NCBI RefSeq assembly: GCF_937616625.2
Contig: NC_065570.1
Location: 36,091,665 to 36,155,664 of the forward strand
Reading direction: 5' to 3'
DNA: 64,000 nt
DNA from: Mercurialis annua
Lineage: Eukaryota > Streptophyta > Magnoliopsida > Malpighiales > Euphorbiaceae
The notes under the pieces were generated by a model. That model did no database searches. It saw only the letters and a list, made by a program, of their open reading frames with translations, and was not told the DNA's origin. The translations under genes and the position numbers were made by a program. Each line of letters starts with the position of its first letter. Within the stretch, counting starts at the first letter, position 1. Below, piece after piece: positions 11,541-26,332 of this stretch.

Positions 11541-14500
11541 AACTAAACCATGCTTAGGTAATCGGAACGACGAGTTAAAGAGACTTGAGACGCGACATAC
11601 TAATCTACTGTTACTTTTCACGCACACTACCTAACCATGCTTAGGTAATCGGAACGACGCGTTAAAGAGACTTGAGACGCGACATACTAATATATCCGTC
11701 ACTTTTCACGCACACTTTGCATAATACAACCTAACCATGATTAGGTAATCGGAAAGACGCTTTAAAGACACTTGAGACACGACATACTAACCTAGCAAAA
11801 GATTTCAAGCACACATTGCGTAATATAACCTAACCATGCTTTAGTAAACGGAACGAAGCGTTAAAGAGACTTGAGACACGACATACTAATCTAGCGTCAC
11901 TTTTCACACACACTTTTGGTAATATAACTTAACCATGCTTAGGTATCAGAACGACGCGTTAAAGAGACTTGAAACGCGCCATACTAATCTAGCGCCACTT
12001 TTTACGGAGGCTTTGCGTAATATAACCTAACCATGCTTAGGTGAATGGATCGACGCGTTAAAGAAACTTGAGACACGACATACTAATCTAGCGTCACTTT
12101 TCATGCACACTTTGCGTAATACGACCTAACCATGATTAGGTAATTGGAACGACGCTTTAAAGAGACTTGAGATCGACATACTAACCTAGCAACAGTTTTC
12201 ACGCACACATTGCATAATATAATCGAACCATGCTTTGGTAATCGGTACGACGCGTTAAAGAGACTTAAGAGCGCGACATACTAATCTAACGTCACTTTTC
12301 ACGCACACTTCGCGTAAAATAACCTAACCATGCTTAGGTAATCGGAACGACACGATAAAGAGACTTAACCATGCTTTGGTAATCAGAACGACGTGTTAGA
12401 GAGGCTTGTAACGTGACAAAGATGCGTTAAAGAGACTTGAGGTCACTTTTTACGCACACTTTGCGTAATATAACTTAACCATGCTTAGGTAATCGTAACA
12501 ACGCGTTAAAGAGACTTGTGCATGACATACTAATCTAGCGACGCTTTTAAGCCGCACTTGGCGTAATATAACATAACCATGTTTTGGTAATCGGAACGAC
12601 GCGTTAAAGAGACTTGAGACACGACATACTAATCTAGCGTAACTTTTGACGCACACTTTGCGTAATATAACCTAACCATGCTTAGGTAATCGGAACACAG
12701 ATTAAAGGGACTTGAGACGCGACGTACTAATCTAACGTCACTTTTCAACACACTTTGCGTAAAATAACCTAACCATGCTTAGGTAATCGGAACGACGCGT
12801 TTTAGAGACTTGAGACACGACATACTAATATATTGTCAATTTTCACGCACACTTTGCGTAATATAACCTAACCATGCTTAGGTAATCAGAACGACACGTT
12901 AGAGAAACTTATGACGCGACAATGGTAATTGAAAAGACGCGTTAAAGAGACTTGAAACGTGCCATACTAATCTAGCGTCACTTTTTACGCACACTTTGCG
13001 TATTATAACCTAACTATGCTTAGCTATTCTAGCGTCACTTTTCGGGTACATTTTGCGTAATATAACCTAACCATGCTTTGGTAATCAGAACGATGCGTTA
13101 GAGAGACTTGTGACGCGACATACTAACCTTTCAACAGTTTTCACGCACACATTGTGTAATATAACCTAACCATGCTTAGGTAATCGAAACGACGCGTTAA
13201 AGAGACTTGAGATGCGACATACTATTCTAGCGTTACTTTTCACGCACATTTTACGTAATATGACCATGCTTAAACAATCGGAACGACGCTTTAGAGAGAC
13301 TTGTGACGCGACATACTAACCTAGCAACAGTTTTCACGCACACATTGCGTAAAATAACCCAACCATGCTTAGGTAATCGCAACGACGTGTTAAAGAGACT
13401 TGAGATGCGACATACTAAACTAGCGTCACTTTTCACGCACACTCTTCGTAATATACCTAACCATGCTTAGGTAATCGTAATACGCACTTGACTTGAGACG
13501 TCACTTACCAATCTAGTATCACTTTTCACACACACTTTGCGTTAAATAATTTAACCATGCCTAGGTAATCAGAACGACGCGTTAAAGAGACTTGAAACGA
13601 GAGAGAATAATCTATTGTCACTTTTCACGCACTTTTGTGACGCGATATAAGCACAGTAATCGAAACGACGCGTTAAAGACACTTGAAACGCGCCATACTA
13701 ATCTAGCGTCACTTTTTACGTACGCTTTGCGTAATATAACCTAGCCATGCTTAGGTAATCATAACGACGCGTTAAAGATACTTGAGACAAGACATACTAA
13801 TCTAGCGTCACTTTTCACGCACACATTGCGTAATACAACCTAACCATGATTAGGTAATCGGAACAACGCTTTAAAGAGAGTTGAGACGCGACATACTAAC
13901 CTAGCAACAGATTTCACGCACACATTGCGCAATATAACCTAACCATGCTTTGGTAATCGGAACGACGCTTTAAAGAGACTTGAGACGCGACATCTAGCGT
14001 CACTTTTCACGCACACTTTTTGCTATATAACCTAACCATACTTAGGTAATCGGAACACGTGTTAAAGGGACTTAAGAAGCGACATACTAATCTAGCGTCA
14101 TTTTTCACGCACACTCTGCGTAAAATAACCTAACCATGCTTAGGTAATCGGAATGACACATTTAATAGACTTGCGAGACATACTAATCTATTGTCACTTA
14201 TTACGCACACTTTGCGTAATATAACCTAACCATGCGTTGGTAATCGGCACGACGTGTTGGAGAGATTTGTAACGTGACATAAGCATGGTAACCAAAACGA
14301 CGTGTTCAAGAGACTTTTTATGCATACTTTGCGTAATATAACTTAACCATGCTTGGGTAATCATAACAACGCGTTAAAGAGACTTGTGACGCGTCATACT
14401 AATCTACCGACACTTTTAACGCGCACTTGGCGAAATATATCATAACCATGCTTTGGTAATCGGAACGACGCGTTAAAGATACTTGAGACGCAACATACTA

Positions 14501-15070
14501 ATCTAGCGTCACTTTTCACGCACACTTTGCGTAATATAACTTAACCATACTTAGGTAATCGTAACAACACGTTAAGGAGACTTGTGATTCGACATACTAA
14601 TCTAGCAACACTTTTAACGCGCACTTGGCATAATATAACATAAACATGCTTTGGTAATCGGAACGACGCGTTAAAGAGACTTGAGACGTGACATACTAAT
14701 CTAGCGTCACTTTTCACACACACTTTGCTTAATATAATCTAAACATGCTTAGGTAATCAAAACGACGCGTTACAGAGACTTGAGACACGACATACTAATC
14801 GATTGTCACTTTTCACAGACACTTTGCGTAATATAACCTAACCATGCTTTTGTAATCGGAACGATGTGTTAGAGAGACTTGTAACGTGACATAAGTATGG
14901 TAATCGAAACGATACGTTAAAGAGACTTGAGACGCACAATACTAATCTAACGTCACTTTTTACGCACACTTTGCGTAATATTACTTAACCATGCTTAAGT
15001 AATCGTAACAACGTGTTAAGAAGACTTGTGACGCGACATACTAGTCAGCGACAGTTTTAACATAACCATG

Positions 15071-16859
15071 CTTTGGTCATGGGAACGACGCGTTAAAGAG
15101 ACTTGAGACGTGACATACTAATCTAGCGTCACTTTTCACGCACACTTTGCGTAATATAATCTAACCATGCTTAGATAAAGGGACTTGAGACGCGACATAC
15201 AAATCTAGCGTCACTTTTCACGCACACTTTGTGTAAAATAACCTAACCATGCTTAGGTAATCGGAATGACGCGTTAAAGAGACATGAGATGCGACATACT
15301 AATCTATTTTCACTTTTCATGCACACTTTGCGTAATATAACCTAACCATGCTTAAGTAATCAGAACGACGCATTAGAGACACTTGTGACGCGACATAAGC
15401 ATGGTAATCGAAACGACGCATTAAAGAGACACTTGTTACGCGACATAAGCATGGTAATCGAACGACGCATTAAAGAGACACTTGTAACGCGACATAAGCA
15501 TGGTAATCGAAACAACGCATTAAAGAGACTTGAAACGCGCAATACTAATCTAGCGTCACTTTTTACGCACGCTTTGCGTAATATAACCTAACCATTTTTA
15601 GGAAATCAAAACGATGCGTTAAAGAGACTTGAGTAACGACATATTAATCTAGCGCCAGTTTTCATGCACACTTTGAGTAATATAACCTAACCATGCTTAG
15701 GTAATCGGAACGACGCATTAAAGAGACTTGAGACGCGACATACTAATCTAGTTTCACTTTTCATGCACTCTTTACGTAATATAACCTATTCACGCTTAGG
15801 TAATCGGAATACGCATTAAAAAGACTCGAGACACGACATACTAATCTCGAATAAAATAACCTAACCATGCATAGGTAATCGAAACGACGCGTTAAAGAGA
15901 CTTGAGACACGACAAGCTAATTTATTGTCACTTTTCACGCACACTTTGCGTAATATAACCTAACCATGCTTAGGTAATCAGAACGACGCATTACAAACAC
16001 TTCTAACGCGACATAAGAACAGTAATCGAAACGACGCATTAAAGCGACTTGAAACACGCCATACTAATCTAGCGTCACTTTTCACGCACACTTTGCGTAA
16101 TACAACCTAATCAAGATTAGGAAATTGGAATAATGTGATAGAGAGACTTATTGCGTAACATAACCTAACCATGCTTAGGTAATCGGAACGACGCGTTAAA
16201 GACACTTGCAACGCGACACACTAATCTATTGTCACTTTTCACGCACACTTTGCATAATATAACCTAACCATGCTTTGGTAATCGGAACGACGTGTTAGAG
16301 AGACTTGTAAAGCGACATAAGCATGGTAATCGAAATGATACATTAAAGAGACTTAAGACACGAAATACTAACCTAGCAAATGTTTTCACGCGCACATTGC
16401 GTAATATATAACCTAACCATGCTTTTGTAATCGGAACGACGCGTTAATGAGACTTGAGACGCGACATACTAATCTAGCGTCACTTTTCATGCACACTGCG
16501 TAAAATAACCTTACCATGCATAGGTAATCGGAACGGCATGTTAAAGACACTTGCAACCTGACATACTAATCTATTGTCACTTTTCACGCACACTTTGCGT
16601 AATACAACCTAACCATGCTTTGGTAATCGGAACGACGTGTTAGAGAGACTTGTAAAGTGATATAAGCATGGTAATCGAAACGATACGTTAAAGAGACTTG
16701 AGACGCGCCATACTAATCTAAAGTCACTTTTTAAGCACACTTTGCGTAATATAATTTGACCATGCTTAAGTAATCGTAATACCGCGTTTAGGATACTTGT
16801 GACGCGACATACTAATCTAGCGACTTAACGCGCAATTGGCATAATATAACATAACCATG
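15071..16859 (+). repeat. Single diverged copy of the block-3 higher-order unit (1789 bp)
   Basis: The unit starts at CTTTGGTCATGGGAACG. It carries the same ordered variants as the block-3 units: CTTAGATAAAGGGACTTG, GACATGAGATGCGAC, tandem short units, GAAACGCGCAATAC, GAGTAACGACATATT, GGAATACGCATTAAAAAG, ATCAAGATTAGG, and CTTTTGTAATCGG. A related start (CTTTGGTAATGGGAACG) at 16860 begins a second, partial copy. The unit length agrees with the block-3 units at 1796 and 1813 bp. Divergence from block 3 is visibly greater than divergence within block 3. Confidence 0.85.
15355..15501 (+). repeat. Three truncated units in tandem
   Basis: Three consecutive short units of about 48-50 bp each end in GACATAAGCATGG (next GGTAATCG at 15403, 15453 and 15502). 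The second and third share GACACTTGT(T/A)ACGCG. The same tandem of short units recurs in the block-3 units, for example near 54420-54510 and 59460-59600, with copy number varying between two and four. Confidence 0.88.
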
Positions 16860-19800
16860 CTTTGGTAATGGGAACGACGCGTTAAACAGACTTGAGACGT
16901 GACATACAAATCTAGCGTCACTTTTTGCGCACACTTTGTGTTAAATAACCTAACCATGCTTAGGTAATCGGAATGACGCGTTAAAGAGACTTGAGATGCG
17001 ACATACTAATCTATTTTCACTTTTTAAGCAAACTTTGCGTAATATAACCTAACCATGCTTAGGTAATCAGAACGACGCATTAGAGACACTTGTGACGCGA
17101 CATAAGCATGATAATCGAAACGACGCATTGAAACGCGCAATCCTAATCTAGCGTCACTTTTAACGCACGCTTTGCTTAATATAACCTAACCATGCTTAGG
17201 TAATCGGAATGACGCGCTAAATACACTTGAGACGCGACATACTAATCTAGCATCACTTTTCACGCACATTTTGTGTAATATAACCTAACCATGCTTAGGT
17301 AATCGAAACGACGTGTAAAAGAGACTTGAGACGCGACATTCTAAACTAGCAACAGTTTTCACGCACACATTACGCAATATAACTTAACCACACTTAGGTA
17401 ATCGGAACGACGCGTTAAAGAGACTTGAGACGCGACATAGTGATCTATTGTCACTTTTCACGCACACTTTGCGTAATATAACCTAACCATGCTTAGGTAA
17501 TTGGAACAACGCATTAATGAGAGTGGAGACACTACATACTAATCTAGCGTCACTTTTCATGCACACTTTGCGTAATATAACCTAACAATGCTTAGGTAAC
17601 CGGAACACGCGTTAAAGAAACTTGAGACGCACCATACTAATCTAACGTCCCTTTTCACGCACACTTTGCGTAATACAACCTAACCATGATTAGGTAATCG
17701 GAAAGACGCGTTAAAGAGACTTCAGACGTGACATACTAATCTAGCGTCACTTTTCACGACACTCTGCGTAACCTAACCTAACCATGCTTAGCTAATCGGT
17801 ACAACGCGTTGAAGAGAATTAAAACGCGACATATTAATCTAGCGTAACTTTCCACGCACACTTTGCGTAATATAACCTAACCATGCTTAGGTAATCGGAA
17901 CGACGCGTTAAATTGAAGTTTGACGCGACATACTGATTTATTGTTACTTTTCACGCACATTTTGCGTAATATAACCTAACCATGCTTAGGCAATCAGAAC
18001 AACGCGTTAAAGAGAACTGAGTCCCGACATACTTATTTAGCGTAACGCTTCACGCACACTTTGTGTAATATAACCTAACCTTGCTTAGGTTATCGGAACG
18101 GCGCGTTAAATAGACGTGTGACGTGACATACTAATTTATTGTTACTTTTCACGGACACTTTGCGTAATATGACCTAACCATGCTTAGGTAATCAGAACAA
18201 CACGTTAAAGAGAATTGAGACACGACATACTTATCTAGCGTAACGTTTCACGCACACTTCGCGTAATATAACCTAACCATGATTAGGTAATCGGACGACG
18301 CGTTAAATAGACGTGAGACGAGACATACTAATCTATTGTTATTTTTCACGCACACTTGCGTAATATGACCTAACCATTTAAGGTAATCGAAACGACGCGT
18401 CAGAGAGACTTGTGACGCAACATAAGCATGGTAATCCAAACGACGAGTTAAAGTGACTTGAGACGCGACATGCTAATTTAGCGTCACTTGTCAGGCACAC
18501 TTTGCGTAAAATAACCTGACCATGCTTAGGTAATCGGAACCACACGCTAAAGAGAATTGAGACGTGACATACTAATCTAGCGTCACTTTTCACGCACACT
18601 TTCCGTAAAATAACCTAATCATGCTTACACAATCGGAACAACGTGTTATAGAGACTTAAGACGCGACATACTAATCTAGCGTCTAATTTCTCGCACACTT
18701 TGCGTGATGTAACAACGTGTTAAAGAGACTTAAGACGCGAAATACTAATCTAGTGTCTAATTTCACGCACACTTTGCGTAATGTAACCTAACTATGCTTA
18801 GGTAATCAGAACGACGCGTTAAAGAGACTTGTGACGCGACATAAGTATGGTAATCAGAACGACGAATTAAAGTGACTTGAGATCTAGCGTCACTTTTCAG
18901 GCACACTTTGCGTAAAATAACCTGACCATAGGTAATTGGAAAAACACGTAAAAGAGAATTGAGACACGACATACTAATCTAGCGTCACTTTTCACGCACA
19001 CTTTGCGTAAAATAACCTCATCATGCTTAGGTAATCGAAACATTGCGCTAAAGAGACTTAAGACGCGACATACTAATCTAGCGTCTCTTTTCACGCACAC
19101 TTTGCGTAATATAACCTAACTATGCTTAGATAATCAGAACGACGCGTTAAAGAGAATTGCCACGCCACATACTAATCTAGCGTCGCTTTTCACGCACACT
19201 TTGCGTAATATAACCTAACCATGCCTAGGTAATAGGAAAGAGGCGATAAAGAGACTTGAGACGCGACATACTAATCTAACGTAACTTTTCACGCACACTT
19301 TGCATAATATAACCTAACCATGCTTAGGTAATCGGAACAACGCGTTAAAGAGAATTGAGACGCGACATACTAATCTAGCGTAACTTTTCACGCACACTTC
19401 GCGTAATATAACCTAACCATGCTTTGATAATTAGAACGACGCATTAAATAGACTTAAGACGCAACATACCAATCTAGCGTCACTTTCACGTACACTTTCT
19501 GTAATGTAACCTGACCATCCTTAGGTAATCGGTACAACGCGTTAAAGAGAATTGAGATGCGACATACTAATCTAGCGTCAATCGGAACGACGCGTTAAAT
19601 AGACTTGAGACGCGACATACTAATGTTTGTTACTTTTCACGCACACTTTTCGTGAAGTAACCTAGCCATTCTTAGGTAATCGGTACAATGCGTTAAAGAG
19701 ACTTGAGACGCGACATACTAATGTAGCGTCATTTTTCACGCACACTTTTCGTAAAATAACCTAACCATGCTTAGATAATCGGAACGACGCGTTAAAGAGA

Positions 19801-20040
19801 CTTTAGAGGCAACATACTAATCCAACGTCACTTTTCACGCAAACTTTGCGTACTATAACCTAACCATGCTTAGGAAATCGGAATGACGCATTAAAGAGAC
19901 TTGAGTAGCGACATATTAATCTAGCATCACTTTTCACGCACACTTTGCGTAATATAACCTAACCATGCTTACATAATCGGAAAGACGCGTTAAAGAGACT
20001 TGAGACGCGACATACTAATCTAGCGTCCCTTTTCACACAC

Positions 20041-20924
20041 ACTTCACGTAATATAACTAACCAATCTTAGGTAATCGGAATACGCATTAAAGAGACTTGA
20101 GACGCGGCATACTAATCTAGCGTCACTTTTCACGCACACTTTGCATAAAATAACCTAACCATGCCTAGGTAATCGGAACGACACGTTAAAAAGACTTGAG
20201 ATGCTACATACTAATATATTGTCACTTTTCAAGCACACTTTGCGTAATATAATCTAACCATGCTTAGGTAATCAGAACGACGCGTTAGAGACACTTGTGA
20301 CGCGACATAAGCACAGTAATCGAAACGACGCGTTAAAGAGACTTGAAATGCGCCATACTAATCTAGCGTCACTTATTACGCACGCTTTGCGTAATATCAC
20401 CTAACCATGCTTAGGTAATCAGAACGACGCATCAAAAAGACTTGAGTAGCGACATATTAATCTAGCGTAACGTTTGACGCACACTTCACGTAATATAACT
20501 AACCAATCTTAGGTAATCGGAATACGCATTAAAGAGACTTGAGACGCGGCATACTAATCTAGCGTCACTTTTCACGCACACTTTGCATAAAATAACCTAA
20601 CCATGCCTAGGTAATCGGAACGACGCGTTAAAAAGACTTGAGATGCTACATACTAATATATTGTCACTTTTCAAGCACACTTTGCGTAATATAATCTAAC
20701 CATGCTTAGGTAATCAGAACGACGCGTTAGAGACACTTGTGACGCGACATAAGCACAGTAATCGAAACGACGCGTTAAAGAGACTTGAAATGCGCCATAC
20801 TAATCTAGCGTCACTTATTACGCACGCTTTGCGTAATATCACCTAACCATGCTTAGGTAATCAGAACGACGCATCAAAAAGACTTGAGTAGCGACATATT
20901 AATCTAGCGTAACGTTTGACGCAC
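20041..20924 (+). repeat. 442-bp tandem duplication (20041-20482 and 20483-20924)
   Basis: Both copies start ACTTCACGTAATATAAC and run through AATACGCATTAAAGAG, GAGATGCTACATACTAAT, AAGCACAGTAATCG, and GAGTAGCGACATATTAATC. By eye they differ at about one position (ACACG versus ACGCG). The period is about four monomers plus one short unit. The near identity indicates a very recent event. Confidence 0.92.
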
Positions 20925-22568
20925 ACTTTGCGTAATATAACCTAACTTTGCTTAGGTAATCAGAACGACGGGTTAATAAGCATGGTAATCAAAACAACGC
21001 GTTAAAGAGACTAAAGACGTAAGATACTAATATAGCGTCACTTTTCACGCAGATATTGCGAAATATAACCTAACCATGCTTAGGTAAACGGAACGACGCG
21101 TTAAAGAGCATTGAGATGCGACATACTAATCGAGCCTCACTTTTCACGCACACCTTGCGTAACATAACCTAACCATGGTTAGGTAATCAGAACGACACAT
21201 TAAAGAGACTTGAGACGCGATATACTAATCTACCGTCACTTTTCAGCACACTTTGCGTAATATAAGCTTTCCATGCTTAGGTAATTGGAACGACGTGTTA
21301 ATGAGACTTGAGACGCGATATACTAATTTACCGTCACTTTTTTACGCACACTTTGCGTAATATAACCTAACCATGCTTAGGAAATCGGAACGACATGTTA
21401 AAGAGACTTGACTCGCGTCATACTTATCTAGCGTCACTTTTCACGCACACTTTGCGTAATATAACCTAACCATGCTTAGGAAATCAGAACGACGCGTTAG
21501 TGAGACTTGAGGTAGGATATACTGATCTAGCGTCACTTTTCACGCACACTTTGCGTAATATAACCTAACCATGCTTAGGTAATCACAATGACGAGTTAAA
21601 GAGACTTGTGACGCGAGATAAGCAAGGTAATCGTAACGACGCGTTAAAGAGACTTGAGACGCGACTTACTAATATAACGTCACTTTTCAAGCACACTTTG
21701 CGTGATATAACCTAACCATGGTTAGATAATCGGAACGATGCGTTAGAGAGACTTGTGACGCGACATAAGCATGATAACGTGTTAAAGAGACTTGAGACGC
21801 GACATACTAATCTAGCGTCACTTTTAACGCACTCTTTGCGTAATATAACCTAACCATGCTTAGGTAATCGGAACGACGCTTTAAAGAGCCTTGAGACGCG
21901 ACATACTAATCTAGCGTAACTTTTAACGCACAGCTTGCGTAATATAACCTAGCCATGCTTAGGTAATTAGAACGACACGTTAAAGAGACTTGAGATGCGA
22001 CATACTAATCTAACGTAACTTTTTGCGCACACTTTGCGTAATATAATCTAACCATGCTTAGGTAATCGGAACGACGCGTTTGAGAGAATTGAGGTAGGAT
22101 ATACTGATCTAGCGTCACTTTTCACGCACACTTTGCGTAATATAACATAATCATCTTAGGTAATCGGAACGACGTGTTAGAGAGACTTGACACGTGACAT
22201 ACTAATTTAGCGTTGCTTTTCACGCACACTTTGCGTAATAATGCTTGGGAAATCGGAACGACCGTTAGAGAGACTTAAGATACGATATACTAATCTAGCA
22301 TCACTTTTGACGCACACTCTGCGTAATATAACCTAACCATGCTTAGGTAATCATAACGACGCGTTAAAGAGACTTGTGACGCAAGATAAGAATGGTAATC
22401 GAAACGACGCGTTAAAGAGACTTGAGACGCGACATACAAATCTAGCGTCACTTTTCACGCACACTTCGTGTAAAATAACCTAACCATGCTTATGTAATCG
22501 GAACGACGCGTTAAAGAGACCTGAGACGCGGCATACTAATCTAGCATCACTTTTCACGCACACTTTGT

Positions 22569-24600
22569 GTAATAATAACATAACCATGCTTAGGTGATCG
22601 AAACGACGCGTTAAAGAGACTTATGACGCGACATAAGCACGGTAATCGGAACGACGCGTTAAATTGACTTGAGACGCGATATACTAATCTAGCGTCACTT
22701 TTCACGCACACTTTGCGTAATATAACCTAACCATGCTTAGTTAGTCGAAACAACGCGTTAAATAGAATTGAGACGCGATATACTAATCTAGCGTCAGTTT
22801 TTAAGCAAACTTTGCGTACTATTACCTAACTATGGTTAGGTAATCGCAACGCCGCTTTGAATCGACTTGAGACGCGACTTACTAATTAATTGTGACGTTT
22901 CACGCACACTTTGCGTAATATAACCTAACCATGCTTAGGAAATCGGAACGACGCATTAGAGAGACTTGAGGTAGGATATACTATTCTAACGTCACTTTTA
23001 AGGCACACTTTGCGTATTATAACCTAACCATGCTTAGGTAATTCTAACGACGCGTTAAAGAGACTTGTGACGCGAGATAAGCATGGTAATCGAAACGACG
23101 CGTTAAAAAGACTTGATATGCGACATACTAATCTAGCGTTACTTTTCACGCACACTTTGCGTAACATATTCTAACCATTCTTAGGTAATCGGAACGACGC
23201 ATTAAATAGACGTAAGATGCGACATACTATTGTCATTTTTCACGCACACTTTGTGTAATATAACCTAACCATACTTAGGTAATCAGAACGACGCATTACA
23301 CAGACTTGGATACGACATAAGCATGGTTGGAACGACGAGTTAAAGTGACTTGAGACGCGCCATACTAATCTAGCGTCACATTTCACGCACACTTTGCGTA
23401 AAATAACCTAACCAAGCTTAGGTAATCAGAACCACGCGTTAAAGAGAATTGAGACGCGGCATACTAATCTAGCGTCTCGTTTCACACACACTTTGCGTAA
23501 TATAACCTAACTATGCTTAGGTAACTTGAACGGCGCCATAAAGAGACTTGAAATGCGACATACTAATCTATCTAGCGTAACTTTTCACGCACACTTTGCG
23601 TAATATAACCTAACCATTCTTAAGTAATCGGAACGACGCGTTTAATAGAATTGAGACGTGACATTCTAATGTATTGTTACTTTTTACGCACACTTTCCGT
23701 AAAGTAACCTAACCATCCTTAGGTAATCAGTACAACGCGTTAAAGAGAATTGAGACACGATATACTAATCTAGCGTCACTTTCCGCGAACACTTTGCGTA
23801 CCGCGTTTAATAGACGTTAGACTCGACATACTAATTTATTATTACTTTTCACGCACAATTTGCTTAATATATAACCTAACCATGCGTAGGTAATCGGAAA
23901 GACGTGTTAGAGAGACTTGTGACGCGACATAAGGATGGTAATCGAAACGACGCGTTAAAGAGACTTGAGACGCGACATACTAATCTAGCGTCACTTTTCA
24001 CTCACACGTCGCGTAATATAACCTAACCATGCTTAGGTAATCGGAACAACGCATTAAAGATCCTTGAGACGCAACATACTAATCTAGCGTAACTTTTCAC
24101 GCACACCTCGCGTAATATAACCTATCCATGCTTAGGTAATCAGAACTACACGTTGAAGAGACTTGAGACGCGTAATACTAATCTAGCGTCACTAAACGCA
24201 CTCTTTTCGTAATATAACCTAACCATGCTTGGGAAATCAAAATGGTGCGCTAGAAAGACTTGAAATACGATATACTAATCTAACGTCACTTTTCACGCAC
24301 ACTCTGCGTAATATAATCTAACCATGCTTAGGTAATCGAAACGACGCGTTAAAGAGACTTGTGACGCAAGATAACCATGATAATTGAAACGACGCGTTAA
24401 AGAGAGTTGAGATGCGACATACTAATCTAGCGTCACTTTTCACGCACACTTTGTGTAAAATAACCTAACCATGCTTAGGTAATCAGAACGACGCGTTAAA
24501 GACACCTGAGACGCGGCATACTAATCTAGCGTCACTTTTCACGCACAATTTGCATAATAGTAACCTAACCATGCTTAGATAATCGAAACGACGCGTTAGA
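22569..24600 (+). repeat. About 2.0-kb higher-order unit, forward strand
   Basis: A rare extra-base variant of the AT-rich segment (GTAATAATAACATAACC at 22569, GCATAATAGTAACCTAAC near 24552) recurs at about 1985-bp spacing. Similar flanking monomers and a short unit follow in both. The reverse-complement form of this marker recurs in block 2 at 30301, 32335 and 34441. The boundaries are approximate. Confidence 0.7.
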
Positions 24601-24750
24601 GAGACTTGTGACTCGACATAAGCATGGTAATCGGAACGACGCGTTAAAGTGACTTGAGACGTGACATACTAATCTAGCGTCACTTTTCACGCACACTTTG
24701 CGTAATATAACCTAACCATGCTTAGTTAATCGGAACAACACGTTAAAGAG

Positions 24751-26332
24751 ACTTGAAATGCGACATACTAATCTAGCTTATCTAGCGTAACTTTTCACGT
24801 ACACTTTGCGTAATATAACCTAATCATTTTCAGGTAATCGCAACGACGCATTAAAGAGACTTGAGATGCGACATACTAATCTATTACTACTTTTCACGTA
24901 CACTTTGTGTAATATAACCTTACCATGCTTAGGTAATCGTAAAGCATGGTAATTGAAATAATGCGTTGAATAGAATTCAGACGCGACATACTAATCTAGC
25001 GTCACTTTTCACGCAAACATTGCATAATATAACCTAACCATGCTTAGGTAATCGGAACGACGCATTAAAGAGTCTTAAGACGCGACATACTAATCTAGCG
25101 TCACTTTTCACGCACACCTTGCGTAATATAACCTAACCATGCTTAGGTAATTGGAACGATGCGTTATACAGACATATGACGCGACATACTAATCTATTGT
25201 CATTTTTCACACACACTTTGCGCAATATAACCTAACCATGCCTAGGTAATCGGAACGACGCGCTAAAGAGACTCGAGACGCGACATACTAATCTATTGAT
25301 CCTTTTCACGCAAACTTTGCATAACCTAACAACGCTTAGGTAATCAAAACGACGTGTTAGAGAGACTTGTGACGCGACATAAGCATGGCAATCAAAACAA
25401 TGCGTTAAAGAGACTTGAGACGCGGCATACTAATCTAGCGTCACTTTTCACCCAAAATTTGCATAATATAACCTAACCATGCTTTGGTAATCCAAACGAC
25501 GCGTTAATGAGCCTTGAGACGTGAAATACTAATCTATTGTCATTCAATATGACCTAACCACGCTTAGGTAATCGGAACGACGCGATAAATAGTCTAGTCT
25601 TGAGACGCGACATACTAATCTATTGTCATTTTTCAAGCACACTTTGTGTAATATAACCTAACCATGCTAAGGTAATCCGAACAACACGTTAGAGAGACTT
25701 GTGATGTGACATGAGCATGGTAATTGAAACGACCCATTTAAGAGACTTGAGACGCGTTATACTAATATAGCGTCACTTTTTACGCACACTTTGCGTAATA
25801 TAACCATATGATGCTTAGGTAATTGGAATGAAACGTTAAATACACTCGAGATGCGACATACTAATCATTTGTCACTTTTGATGCACACTTTGCGTAATAT
25901 AACCTTAACCATGCTTAGGTAATCGGAACGACGTGGTAAACAGATTTGAGACTCAACATACTAATTTATTGATCCTTTTCACACACACTTTGCGTACTAT
26001 AACCTAGTTGGTTAATCAGAACAACGTGTTAGTGAGACTTGTGACGCGATATAAGCATGGTAATCTAAACGGCGCGTTAAAGAGACTTGAGACACGACAT
26101 ACTAATCTAGCGTCACTGTTTACGCACACCTTGCGTAATATAACCTAACCATGCTTAGGTAATAGGAACGACGCGTTAAATAAACTTGTGACGCGACATA
26201 CTAATCTATTGTCACTTTTCACGCACACTTTGCGTCAAATTACCTAACCATGCTTAGGTATTCGGAACGACGCATTAAAGAGACTTGAGACGCGACATAC
26301 TAATCTAGCATCAGTTTACACTCACGCTTTCC
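24751..26332 (+). repeat. Satellite between the left arm and the duplicated segment
   Basis: These are full and short monomers without a gene and without a clear mirrored partner. Several copies have larger deletions, for example near 24945 (TAATCGTAAAGCATGG) and 25540 (GTCATTCAATATGACC). The right edge is an out-of-phase fusion at about 26332, where CACGCTTTCC is followed directly by ACTAATCTATTG. Confidence 0.8.

Larger units (their letters stand above)
11400..24750 (+). repeat. Left arm of the large inverted duplication
   Basis: Diagnostic variants in this interval occur in block 2 in reverse order and reverse complement. Examples: GCATAGGTAATC 11404 with 49240; TACGACCTAACC near 12120 with 48646; the 207-bp stretch 12450-12656 with 48087-48293; CTTTGGTCATGGG 15071 with 41156-41168; TAGTGATCTA 17438 with 39171; AATGTTTGTTAC 19622 with 36771; GTTAGACTCGAC 23816 with 31093; AGAATGGTAATC near 22390 with 32517. 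The coordinate sums drift from about 60.7 kb to 54.9 kb because the right arm has extra tandem units. Confidence 0.85.
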
